Of a DNA stretch of 64,000 nucleotides, positions 34,401-42,951 are shown one piece after another; the stretch's first letter is position 1, and every line of letters starts with the position of its first letter. The notes beneath the pieces are model-generated. The model was not told the origin of the DNA and searched no databases. It was given only the letters and a program-made list of their open reading frames with translations. The DNA is from Pseudomonadota bacterium. Its GTDB lineage: Bacteria > Desulfobacterota > Desulfobacteria > Desulfobacterales > Desulfosarcinaceae. The translations under genes were made by a program, and so were the position numbers. The stretch lies in assembly GCA_023435265.1 (NCBI GenBank), contig JAEYRZ010000115.1, positions 1 through 64,000 of the forward strand. Reading direction: 5' to 3'.

Positions 34401-35045
34401 GTGATTCGACTGATCCTGGTGGACGACCACAAAATCATGCGTGACGGGCTGCAAACAATACTGAACGGGTCCAATGAATTCGAAATCGTGGGAGTTGCCG
34501 ACAACGGGCGTTCGGCCGTTTCCCTGGCACGGCAGAAGAAGCCGGACATTGTTATTATGGATGTTTGCATGCCCGGTTTGAACGGCATCGAAGCAACCCG
34601 ACAAATTGTCGAAGAAAATCCTGAAATCAAAATCATCACGCTGACAATGCTTTCCACAAAGAATTCAGTGGATGAGGCATTCAAAGCAGGCGTCTCCGGT
34701 TATTTGCTCAAGGACTGCGACTATGACGAACTGATCACCGCCATCAAGGCGGTTTTCATGGGCAAGAATTATCTCAGCCCCTCCATTACCAACATGGTCC
34801 TGCGAGATTATGTGCAGTTGCTTCGCGAAACCCCCGAAACAGAATCGGATTCGCTCACCTCAAGAGAAAAAGAGGTTCTGCAGCTGATCGCCGAAGAACA
34901 CAGCACAACCGATATCGCCAAAATCATGAACCTCAGTCCCAAAACCGTCGAAAGCCATCGACTCAAATTGATGCGAAAACTTAACGTGAACAGTATCGCC
35001 GGGTTGACCAAAGTAGCCATAAAGCTTGGGATGACACCGATATGA
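34401..35045 (+). CDS. NarL/LuxR-family response regulator
   Basis: A 214-residue DNA-binding regulator. The receiver has LILVDDHKIMRDG (Asp8, Asp9), VIMDVCMPGLNG (phospho-Asp54), TLTMLS and YLLKDCDYDELI. The C-terminal LuxR-type HTH is complete (LTSREKEVLQLIAEEHSTTD and LSPKTVESHRLKLMRKL). The GTG at 34401 follows GAGGAG. It lies between the two arms of the copper/haem locus and upstream of the plus-arm copy of the 45-bp element, so it is the best candidate to bind it. The partner kinase is probably the hybrid kinase at 40548 or another of the NarL-type kinases. GC content is lower than in the first 33 kb. Confidence 0.9.
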   Translation: MIRLILVDDHKIMRDGLQTILNGSNEFEIVGVADNGRSAVSLARQKKPDIVIMDVCMPGLNGIEATRQIVEENPEIKIITLTMLSTKNSVDEAFKAGVSGYLLKDCDYDELITAIKAVFMGKNYLSPSITNMVLRDYVQLLRETPETESDSLTSREKEVLQLIAEEHSTTDIAKIMNLSPKTVESHRLKLMRKLNVNSIAGLTKVAIKLGMTPI

Positions 35046-35103
35046 AGTACCTGCCTTCAGTCAGCAAGCGCTGACATAACCCACCCTCAGGAAATGGAGA
35101 GCT

Positions 35104-35148
35104 CCCTTTCAGGAGTCTGCCGATTTACAAAACAGCTGCCGATTTGTA
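35104..35148 (+). promoter_or_regulatory. Shared 45-bp upstream element, plus-arm copy
   Basis: CCCTTTCAGGAGTCTGCC is followed by GATTTACA, nine bases, and CCGATTTGTA, matching the minus-arm copy at 33262-33306 in sequence and spacing. Here the half-sites form a clear direct repeat: CTGCCGATTTACA and CTGCCGATTTGTA, 19 bases apart. TTGGCA at 35152-35157 follows at once and could be the -35 box of the plus-arm promoter. The element lies 53 bases upstream of the 622-residue protein start. Confidence 0.75.
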
Positions 35149-35201
35149 CCCTTGGCACAGTCGACAAGATCGGAAACAAATAACCCTGTGCGAGGGCGGT
35201 C

Positions 35202-37070
35202 ATGCGGGCCAATTCACTTGTTGTGGTCATCTGTTGCCTGGTGGTTCATTGCTACTTCTCAAATGCCCAGGCTGAATTCACCGGGCTCTCGGGACTTCCC
35301 GATCCGGGCAGCGACAGTGTGGCAGCGGGCGGCAACCCCGCCGATGTCGCCCTCAGTCTCGCCCACGGCTTCCCATTGTGGGTCATGGATTCGGGAGGGC
35401 GTAAAATCGCGCCCTGCCTCTCTTTCGGACCAATCATCGACATACCGCCGTCCATTACGGACCCGGGGGAACTGCTCACTCTGCCGGGAGTCAACCATTT
35501 TTGCACTGCCGAGGCGCTTTTTCTGAACCCGGCGCTTCCGGTAGTGTTCAACGGCGGGGTTTTCCCTGAGAACTTCCCCGAACTGTTCCCTTTTTACAGT
35601 ATGGTGGCTGAAAAGACGGGAGATTTTAATGCGGATGGATTGCAGGATGGTTTGATCCTCGTGGACTCGAGCCTTTCCGGCGGTTTCGTCGGAGAAATAC
35701 CGGCGGACGGCGACCAGATCATGATTGCGGAAACCTTCGTCCGCCTGCGCAATCTCCCTTCCGCGACCGGTTATCGCCTGGTCACCCCTTACGGCAGTTA
35801 TACTTTCGATATTCTTGCGGGTGGCACCGATGTGCGTTTTCATCAGACGGTACAGAGTCTGGAAGGCGGCGATTTTCTCAGAGTGTTGAATCCTGCGCCG
35901 GCCGCTCTGGTGATCCGTGACGCGGCCAACCTGGACACTGACCCTGGGTCGGACATCGATGTTTTTCATGCCTGGCGGCCGGCCGAAATCCAGGCCTACA
36001 ACACAGCGTTTCAGAATGCCTTTACGGCACCTCCGTCTACTCCGGGTGTGGGTAACACGCTTGACGACGTTTTCAGCCCCATTCGCAACGCGGACGGAGA
36101 CGAGGTTGGGCGGCAGCGGTACCTGGCGGTGGCTCAGGCCGAAACACCGCATATCGTACCGGGCAACTACTCAGCGGCCGCCCGCCAGACGGTCTTCGAC
36201 GGCAGCGGTGCGTTGACGGTCGTGGTGATTCCTCCAGCGGGGGTCAGCCTGCAAGGCCAGGGGCAGGAGGGCGCCGCGATCACCATCGATACCTTCAGCC
36301 TGCAAGGCAAACGGTTCCATGACGGCCCGAACACAGCGCCGGTTTCGGTAGCCGACAGCGGATTTGTACCCGCCGGGTCGAGCGCTTTGCTCGTCAAATC
36401 GGACGGAACGCCATTAGATGTTGTCGAAAATGACCTGGATGACCCTTCCAGCACCAATTTACACGGAATCGATCCGCAAGCGGTGTCAGCCGTCGATTTC
36501 GACCAGGCGCGTATCGGGGCCGGCGTAGGGTTTTCAGAACTGCCGTCCAATGCTGCCGGCAGTCTGCTGGTTGCCGCGCCGGTGACCACGGAAAGGGGCG
36601 GTGTGGTCCGCAGATCCATCGATCGGAGCACCGGCAGGAGCCGGTTTCTCTATACGCCCCCTGCAGGTCCGGACCCGACAAAACCCTTCAGTGGCCAGGA
36701 CCGCTTCCTTTATGTGGTTCAGGATGCAGGGGGGCTGCTCTCGACGACGGCCCCGGTCACCATCCATGTAGAAGCAATCAGCACATCGATAGAATATCGT
36801 CCCAAGAACGGCCGCTGGACAATCAGCGGTGTCACCTCGGAACCCACTGTGCCTGATCCGCAAAACCCCGGTGAGCGCCTGCCGAATAGGATGTCCATCT
36901 ACAAGGGAGACATCATCGCTCCCGATGCAATCCCGATTGCGACCGCCATAGTGCGGGCCGATGGCACATGGCTTTTTCGAGGCAAGCTCCCGATCAGCCC
37001 CGACAGCCCGATCACCATCCGGTCGGCCGGCGGCACCCCGCTGACCAGTGTGCGTACACAACTGAAATGA
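35202..37070 (+). CDS. Secreted protein related to the 782-residue protein, with shared C-terminal module
   Basis: A 622-residue protein with a signal peptide (LVVVICCLVVHCYFSNAQA). The first 260 residues (PDPGSDSVAAGG, GFPLWVMDSGG, LILVDSSLSGG, ADGDQIMIAETFVRLRNLP and TPYGSYTFDIL) parallel each repeat of the 782-residue protein (PAFYMDTNG, LVLGIEGTFGG, DGQQISFGRVRI, HPYGTMTFENV). A cadherin-like stretch follows (VVENDLDDPSSTNLHG), and then the shared C-terminal module (GRWTISG through RADGTWLFRG to TSVRTQLK). There is no enzyme motif. It is first in the plus arm, 13 bases ahead of the di-haem gene. Probably a scaffold or surface protein of the redox assembly. Confidence 0.8.
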   Translation: MRANSLVVVICCLVVHCYFSNAQAEFTGLSGLPDPGSDSVAAGGNPADVALSLAHGFPLWVMDSGGRKIAPCLSFGPIIDIPPSITDPGELLTLPGVNHFCTAEALFLNPALPVVFNGGVFPENFPELFPFYSMVAEKTGDFNADGLQDGLILVDSSLSGGFVGEIPADGDQIMIAETFVRLRNLPSATGYRLVTPYGSYTFDILAGGTDVRFHQTVQSLEGGDFLRVLNPAPAALVIRDAANLDTDPGSDIDVFHAWRPAEIQAYNTAFQNAFTAPPSTPGVGNTLDDVFSPIRNADGDEVGRQRYLAVAQAETPHIVPGNYSAAARQTVFDGSGALTVVVIPPAGVSLQGQGQEGAAITIDTFSLQGKRFHDGPNTAPVSVADSGFVPAGSSALLVKSDGTPLDVVENDLDDPSSTNLHGIDPQAVSAVDFDQARIGAGVGFSELPSNAAGSLLVAAPVTTERGGVVRRSIDRSTGRSRFLYTPPAGPDPTKPFSGQDRFLYVVQDAGGLLSTTAPVTIHVEAISTSIEYRPKNGRWTISGVTSEPTVPDPQNPGERLPNRMSIYKGDIIAPDAIPIATAIVRADGTWLFRGKLPISPDSPITIRSAGGTPLTSVRTQLK

Positions 37071-37083
37071 GGCTTATTGCGCC

Positions 37084-39351
37084 ATGAAACGTATCTACGC
37101 ATTGATTCGGGGAACAACCATGTATAACGACTCGGCGCCGGTATCCGCCCTGAGCATGCGGGCGCAGCACGGCATCGTTTTTCTGGTCGCTTCCCTCACC
37201 GCACTCATGATCGGAACGGCACTGGCTGCGCCGGTAGGCGATTTGAACGCGCTGCCTACTCCGGCTCCCGATGCAGCCAAACTGAGCCTTTATGTCAAGG
37301 GTGTGGTTGCTTCCGGCCATCCGGTGCCCAATGTCACCCCGACCCGGCAAACCATTTACCCATACAAATTGATAGCGCTGGGCAAGGCCTTTTTCTGGGA
37401 CATGCAGGTGGGCAGCGATGGGATTGTGGCCTGCGCATCCTGTCATTTCAAATCCGGCATTGACGATCGCGAACGCAACACACTGCTGCCCGGGCCGGAC
37501 GGTCTCTTCCAGGCCGGGCTCGGCGACGGCAGAAATGTATCGAGAGCTTCCTTTCCATTCCACAAGATGGTCAACGCAATGAGCCGCGGTGCGGGAGGTG
37601 AAGTTGAAGCCGACCCGGCCGTGGTCCACGATTTTGATGATGTCATTGGGCCACAGGGTGTGGTGCAGAGCGACTTTCTCTATGTACGACCGGGCCGCGG
37701 AGAGGATGCAGGCCGGCTGAAACGCGATTCGGCACAGGCCCTCAACGGCCGCAATATTCGCCAGGTCAGCGGGCGCCAGGCGCCTTCGATCATCAATGCT
37801 GTCTTCAATATGATGAATTTCTGGGACGGACGCGCCCACATGGCCTTCAACGGGGTGGACGGCTTCGGCCCCCTGACCCCCGATGCGCGCATACACGAGT
37901 TCAACGGCCTGAACATCGTCCCGTTCAACATGCTCGACCCTGCGCATCTTCTTACCAATGCGTCGCTTGCCTCCCAGGCACTGGTGCCGCCCTTGAGCGA
38001 AAAAGAGATGTCCTGGAAGGGGCGTTCCTGGCCCCAACTGGGGCGCAAGCTGTTGACGCTCAGACCTCTGGCCGGACAGCGGGTGCATCCCGATGACAGC
38101 ATTTTCGGCTTTCTGGGTCTCGTCCATCCCACCGGACGGGGGCTTGATACCACCTATGGCGAATTGATCCGCGAGGTCTTCCAGGAGCGTTTCTGGAATG
38201 CACCCGCAGACAGCACCATTTTGATCGATGGAGAACCGTTCACCCTGGTGGAGGCCAACGCCTCCCTGTTCTGGGGCCTGGCCTTGATGGCCTACGAGAG
38301 TACGCTGGTATCGGATGATTCTCCGGTGGACCGGCACCAACGGGGCGATCCGTCCGTCCTGATCAATTTCTCCTCCCAGCTTGCGGCTGCCACCGGCCTT
38401 TCGGGCCTGGATGCCTTGCGAGGGAAAGGCCTCTTCGAATCGGATGCACTGGCCTGCGCCGACTGCCACGGTGGAGCGGCAACCACCGTGGCCACTGCTG
38501 CCAACCTTCTGCTGCCCGAAGAGGCTCTCGTGGAACTCATGCCCACCCACGCCACGCCTGACGATGGTGTTCTGCGATTTTACGATGTGGGATTCTATAA
38601 CATAGGCGTCCGGCCGACCGGCGACGATCCTGGCCGGGGCGGCACCGCTCCTAACGGCATCCCTCTGGCCTTCAGCCGCCATCGAGATCTGACGCGGCCC
38701 GGTTTACCGCCTGATTTCGATCCCAGCCTGGGCGGCACCTTCGATTTGACCCCTATCTGCCAGGCGGCTGCAGCAGTTGCAGCCAATACAATTTGCCCTG
38801 CCGATGCCGCACTCCATCCAATACTGGAGGGGTCTGAAGCACTGTTCGGTGCGGACGGAAATCTGGCAGTCAGCGCTGCCTTCAAAACCCCCCATTTGAG
38901 AAATATTGAATTGACCGGACCCTATTTCCACACCGGCGGCATGAGCACGTTGATGCAGGTGGTGGAATTCTACGCTCGAGGCGGGGATTTCCATGAAAAG
39001 AACGAGGCCTTCATCCCCCTCGACCTGCCGGAAACCATCGACCCGCTGAACGACGGCGGTGATGGGTCAAAATTGGTCGAGCGCCAAAACCTGGTCGCCT
39101 TTTTGCTGGCCCTTACCGATGAGCGCGTCCGCCAGGAAGCGGCTCCGTTTGACCACCCGCAGCTCTTTTATGCCGAAGGTCACGACAACGCACTGGGCGG
39201 TCATCCCAAGATCACCCGGACCTTCAAGGATCATCTGGTCGAGGTGCCGGCCATCGGCCGCAGCGGCCGCAGCGTCGCCGGACAGCCAGCCCTGGCGCCC
39301 AGCTTTTCGACATCTGCAGATCGGATGTTCCATTTTCGACCGACACAATAA
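37084..39351 (+). CDS. Di-haem cytochrome c of the MauG/CcpA (cytochrome c peroxidase) superfamily
   Basis: The 755-residue protein has a signal (HGIVFLVASLTALMIGTALAA) and two haem motifs, CASCH (117-121) and CADCH (458-462). Motifs around them (FFWDMQVGSDGIVACASCH, GRQAPSIINAVFN and FKTPHLRNIELTGPYFHTGG) match the bacterial di-haem peroxidase fold. It is about twice the usual length of CcpA. Relatives that large include MauG-like enzymes and rubber oxygenases (RoxA/RoxB); the substrate is unknown. ATG 37084 has a weak GAGG far upstream; ATG 37120, with GGGGA, is an alternative. It lies between the 622-residue protein and HAF copy 3. Confidence 0.85.
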   Translation: MKRIYALIRGTTMYNDSAPVSALSMRAQHGIVFLVASLTALMIGTALAAPVGDLNALPTPAPDAAKLSLYVKGVVASGHPVPNVTPTRQTIYPYKLIALGKAFFWDMQVGSDGIVACASCHFKSGIDDRERNTLLPGPDGLFQAGLGDGRNVSRASFPFHKMVNAMSRGAGGEVEADPAVVHDFDDVIGPQGVVQSDFLYVRPGRGEDAGRLKRDSAQALNGRNIRQVSGRQAPSIINAVFNMMNFWDGRAHMAFNGVDGFGPLTPDARIHEFNGLNIVPFNMLDPAHLLTNASLASQALVPPLSEKEMSWKGRSWPQLGRKLLTLRPLAGQRVHPDDSIFGFLGLVHPTGRGLDTTYGELIREVFQERFWNAPADSTILIDGEPFTLVEANASLFWGLALMAYESTLVSDDSPVDRHQRGDPSVLINFSSQLAAATGLSGLDALRGKGLFESDALACADCHGGAATTVATAANLLLPEEALVELMPTHATPDDGVLRFYDVGFYNIGVRPTGDDPGRGGTAPNGIPLAFSRHRDLTRPGLPPDFDPSLGGTFDLTPICQAAAAVAANTICPADAALHPILEGSEALFGADGNLAVSAAFKTPHLRNIELTGPYFHTGGMSTLMQVVEFYARGGDFHEKNEAFIPLDLPETIDPLNDGGDGSKLVERQNLVAFLLALTDERVRQEAAPFDHPQLFYAEGHDNALGGHPKITRTFKDHLVEVPAIGRSGRSVAGQPALAPSFSTSADRMFHFRPTQ

Positions 39352-39414
39352 CAAAAACAGGATTAGTGCCATCAGCCTGATGATATGTGGCTGTTCTCGG
39401 GGCAGGAGGTGAAC

Positions 39415-40542
39415 ATGAGCAAATGCGTAAGCTGGTGGTGGATTTTGATCTTGATGTGCATGGCCGCTGCAGTTGCATGCGGCGGTGGCGGAGGGGGAGG
39501 GGGTAGTGCAGGGCCGCCGCCGCTTGTATCCAACGACCGGGACGGCGACGGCATTCCTGACGATCAGGATGCCTTCCCCGACGACCCGGCGTTGTTCAGC
39601 GCTTACGGTATGCCTGCGATGCTCAGTAATCCGGCAGGAGGCAACTTCGCAGTTGCCGTAGCGATCAATGACGATAGTGTCGCCATTGGTATGGCCGATA
39701 CGCCTGCAAATGTTTACAAGGCCGTCAGATGGGAGGTGGGCAAAGGGATTGCGGAGCTGAATTCCGATGTGTTGAACGGATTGGATGACAATTACAGCGC
39801 CGCTTATGGTATCAACGATGCCGGCCTGACTGCGGGGGAATCCTCGAGTGGAACAGCCATTGTACCCGTGGTCTGGACGCCAGGCGCTTCCATTCCTGCG
39901 GCCCTGCCGCTGCTGCCGAGCGGAGGCGCAAACGGAGCCGCTTACAGCGTCAATACTGCCGGCCAGGTGGTGGGGGAGGCTCAGAACGGCTCCGGAAATC
40001 AGGTGGCGGTATTCTGGCCGGGCGTCGCGGCCCTTCCGATTGTTCTGGACGGGCTTGGCGGTGCTGTGAGTGCAGCCTATTATCTCAACGATGCCTCAGA
40101 AGCAGTCGGTGAGGCCGAAGATACAGCCGGGATCAGGCAGGCGGTCATTTGGGACGTCGGCACCGGAAGTGTTACGGCCCTGCCCATGCTCCATTCCGAC
40201 GATGCAGGTGCCGTTGCATTGAGCATCAACACCGCCGGGCAGATCGTTGGCGAACTCGAACTGGCCGACGGCAGCCGCACCGCCGTGCTGTGGCAGCCCG
40301 ATGTCACCGGCCGCTACACGGCCGTCGATCTGGGGGGCAGCAGTGCTGCTGCAATCAATGATTTCAACCGCATTGTGGGAAATGCTGCCGACACGGCTGT
40401 GGCATGGGATGACCGCAGCACGGTTGTGGGAACGGCCAATACCGTTGCTTCCGGCTTGTTCAGCCATGCATATGGCATAAATGCATCCCATTTTGTGGTC
40501 GGCGTTCAGGACGGCCGGGCCTTCGTTTCCGCCGAACCCTGA
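39415..40542 (+). CDS. HAF-repeat lipoprotein with poly-glycine tether (copy 3)
   Basis: The 375-residue lipoprotein has a lipobox ending at Cys22 (AAAVAC) followed by eight glycines and a short calcium-binding thrombospondin-3-like segment (DRDGDGIPDDQDAFPDDP). HAF repeats follow (YGINDAGLTAGESSS, SVNTAGQVVGEAQN, YLNDASEAVGEAED, SINTAGQIVGELEL). The start at ATG 39415 has AGGAGG. It is the last gene of the plus arm and stops five bases from the convergent hybrid kinase. Unlike copies 1 and 2 it carries the calcium-binding insert, which suggests a surface role. Confidence 0.85.
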   Translation: MSKCVSWWWILILMCMAAAVACGGGGGGGGSAGPPPLVSNDRDGDGIPDDQDAFPDDPALFSAYGMPAMLSNPAGGNFAVAVAINDDSVAIGMADTPANVYKAVRWEVGKGIAELNSDVLNGLDDNYSAAYGINDAGLTAGESSSGTAIVPVVWTPGASIPAALPLLPSGGANGAAYSVNTAGQVVGEAQNGSGNQVAVFWPGVAALPIVLDGLGGAVSAAYYLNDASEAVGEAEDTAGIRQAVIWDVGTGSVTALPMLHSDDAGAVALSINTAGQIVGELELADGSRTAVLWQPDVTGRYTAVDLGGSSAAAINDFNRIVGNAADTAVAWDDRSTVVGTANTVASGLFSHAYGINASHFVVGVQDGRAFVSAEP

Positions 40543-40547
40543 AAAGC

Positions 40548-42554
40548 CTATATTTCAGGCGCTTCGATCCCATAAATCGCCCTGAGCAATTCGGCTGTCG
40601 ATACGGTCTTGCTGAGAAATGCCTCCGCCCCCGCCGCTTTCATATCTCGGACGAGCCGTTCATCTTCATGCATCGAAAGACCGATGACCCGCACAGCGGG
40701 CAGTTCGGCTTTAATCAATCGGGTGGCTTCGATACCATCCATGTCCGGCATGGAGACGTCCATCACGACCACATCGGGTTTGTACAATCGCGCCAACTCG
40801 ACTGATTGCAATCCATTGGATGCTTCGGCCACCAGTTGAATGTCCGGCTGTTCAGCGATCATGCGGATCATACCCTGGCGGATCAACTTGTGATCATCCA
40901 CAAACAACACACGTATTTTCGAATCGAGAGCTGAGGGAATACCGTCCATGGACGATGATTGTCGTTTGCCGTCAGGGAAGGGAAAAGTATTTGTTTTATC
41001 CGTGTTGAAAGGACGGCGCGGCACCAGCAACGTAAAACGGCAACCCTTGCCAGGGGCGCTGTCGATTTCCAGGCTGCCACCGATGTATTTTGCCCGCTCA
41101 CGAAGGCTCAGCAGTCCCAGTCCAACGGCATTGCATGCGGTGCAGCCATTCAAGATCGCGGCATCGAACCCTTTGCCTTTATCACTGACCACGATCCGAA
41201 GGGCGTCATCGCAATCCTCGATAACGACCCTTGCTTTTTTCACGCCGGAATGCTTGACGATATTGAACAGAAGCTCCTGAACGGCCCGAACCAGGAAAAC
41301 TTTGAGAACTTCATTTTCGAAATGATCCTCTTTATTCCCATTCAACTCGACCGTGAGTCCGAATTGCTCCTGCATTACACCTGCGAGCCAATGCAGAGAG
41401 GCGATCAAACCCGAGTGAAACAGCTCCGGCGGGCTGAGCTCATGCGACAAACGGCGCGATTTGCCGATGGATTCCTCCAGCAGGCGGATTACATTATCCA
41501 GAAAGTTATTTGGGGGTAGTTTCCGCAGGGCGGCCTGCAGCTGCATTTTCGCCGCCGCCAACACCTGCTGTAAATCATCGTGAAGTATCTGGGAGATGCG
41601 ACGACGCTCCCGCTCTTCGGACTCGATCAATTCCACCGCCAGCGCTTGCAGCTGCTTCGCGCGGGTTTCGGCCAGTGCAGTACGTTCGACCACTTGCTGC
41701 TCCAGAGTTTCATTCAGTTGCCGCAGTGCCTCCTGACTTTGTTGCAGCGCCTTTTCGGATTGTTTGCGTTCCGTAATGTCGCGGAGAAAAACGGAAACGC
41801 CATCGGCGTAGGGGTAGCAGTGGCACTCCAACCACACATTCAATGGGTCCGGGTAAAATTCTTCAAAATGCATGCTTGTGCCGCTCTGCACAGCCCTGTA
41901 GTACTCACTGTAAAATTTCAAAGGGATCGCTCGGGGGAAAAGCTTCCAGACACATTGGCCGATCAGTTCTTCGCGCTTCATTTTTGCGATGCGGATGCCG
42001 TGTGTATTGATGTAGGTGATTCGAGCATCACGGTCCAGCGATACAAAGGCATCCCCAATGGTCTCCAGAAATGAGCAGTCCTGGTTTACAGCGCCGGTCG
42101 AGACCACCTGCCGCATTTGGCAGTCCGGGATGTCTTGGAACAGACAATGCGATTTTCTGTCCGAAATATCGGAGATGACGCCTATGACCTGGTATACCTC
42201 CCTTTTCGCGTTCACAACCGGCAGATACAGAATATCAACCTCCCTCCGGGATTCGGTGAGAGACACCACGAGCGACTGCTCCTGCAGGGATTGATAACTT
42301 CTTTCCAGGATGGGGAGATATTGATTGCAGATCTCCGGCGCGACCAGCTCTTCATCGCGGCGGTCGATAAACCGGTCGCTTTGAAAGCCCAACAGCCTGG
42401 CTGCTTTTTCGTTTACGTACCGAAGCCGGCGATCAGCACCGTATATCAAAATTCCCGGAAACTGGTCCTGGGCTTTCTGGTCCGCCGTTTTTTTCTTCCA
42501 TTCCGGGGAATTCTTTGGAGGCGATTCGGAATTGGGATGATCATTCAATAGCAT
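40548..42554 (-). CDS. PAS-containing hybrid histidine kinase (NarL type) with C-terminal receiver
   Basis: A 668-residue cytoplasmic-looking protein. Two PAS domains (about 40-150 and 165-290) precede a HisKA_3 dimerisation domain with His325 in SQILHDDLQQVLAA. A HATPase_c domain follows (RAVQELLFNIVKHSG, GKGFD and GLGLLSLRERA), then a receiver (RVLFVDDHKLIRQG, VVMDVSMPDMDG, FLSKTVSTAELL). No HTH follows the receiver. No transmembrane segment is seen. ATG 42554 is preceded by GAGAGG; the frame extends upstream without a ribosome site. It sits next to the copper/haem locus, so it may feed the LuxR-type regulator at 34401. Confidence 0.87.
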   Translation of the reverse strand: MLLNDHPNSESPPKNSPEWKKKTADQKAQDQFPGILIYGADRRLRYVNEKAARLLGFQSDRFIDRRDEELVAPEICNQYLPILERSYQSLQEQSLVVSLTESRREVDILYLPVVNAKREVYQVIGVISDISDRKSHCLFQDIPDCQMRQVVSTGAVNQDCSFLETIGDAFVSLDRDARITYINTHGIRIAKMKREELIGQCVWKLFPRAIPLKFYSEYYRAVQSGTSMHFEEFYPDPLNVWLECHCYPYADGVSVFLRDITERKQSEKALQQSQEALRQLNETLEQQVVERTALAETRAKQLQALAVELIESEERERRRISQILHDDLQQVLAAAKMQLQAALRKLPPNNFLDNVIRLLEESIGKSRRLSHELSPPELFHSGLIASLHWLAGVMQEQFGLTVELNGNKEDHFENEVLKVFLVRAVQELLFNIVKHSGVKKARVVIEDCDDALRIVVSDKGKGFDAAILNGCTACNAVGLGLLSLRERAKYIGGSLEIDSAPGKGCRFTLLVPRRPFNTDKTNTFPFPDGKRQSSSMDGIPSALDSKIRVLFVDDHKLIRQGMIRMIAEQPDIQLVAEASNGLQSVELARLYKPDVVVMDVSMPDMDGIEATRLIKAELPAVRVIGLSMHEDERLVRDMKAAGAEAFLSKTVSTAELLRAIYGIEAPEI

Positions 42555-42951
42555 GGCGACCTCTCGTCCCAAAACGGGATGTTCATTTCTCCGCTGTACA
42601 ATGAATATGCAGGAGTTGATAAATGAAATAGGCGCGTATTGCAAGCGCCTCAGAGCCGCTTGGGCCAAGATGCAGCATCGATATATCGGCTTCGCCTCCA
42701 ATCGCAAAAAGCTGTTTTTTCTGACCCCATGGCCATGCGACGGGTACCTATTGACATCAGCCTGCAGCTTGTCTACGCATCATACCGGCGTTAAAAATCA
42801 CAGCCGCTTCCGGATCTTTTGATACCGCAGCAGCCAGGCTGCCCTGTCTTGCCATTGGCCGCGGTTTTGCCGACTCGCAACACGGAGGAATCACTGGAGG
42901 GATGTGAAAGCTGCCATTGTGCAATCCCGAATTAGAAAGGGGAGGTCCACC
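42555..42951. other. Noncoding gap between the divergent hybrid kinase and cytochrome b561 genes
   Basis: No credible gene. TTGACA at 42752-42757 lies in this divergent promoter region, but the -10 is not convincing. The 45-bp element of the neighbouring locus is absent. A GGGGAGG at 42939-42945 is the ribosome site of the cytochrome b gene. Confidence 0.4.

Noticed and set aside
37012..38682. 556-residue minus-strand frame across the di-haem cytochrome
   Set aside because: Antisense to a gene with two CxxCH motifs and a signal peptide.
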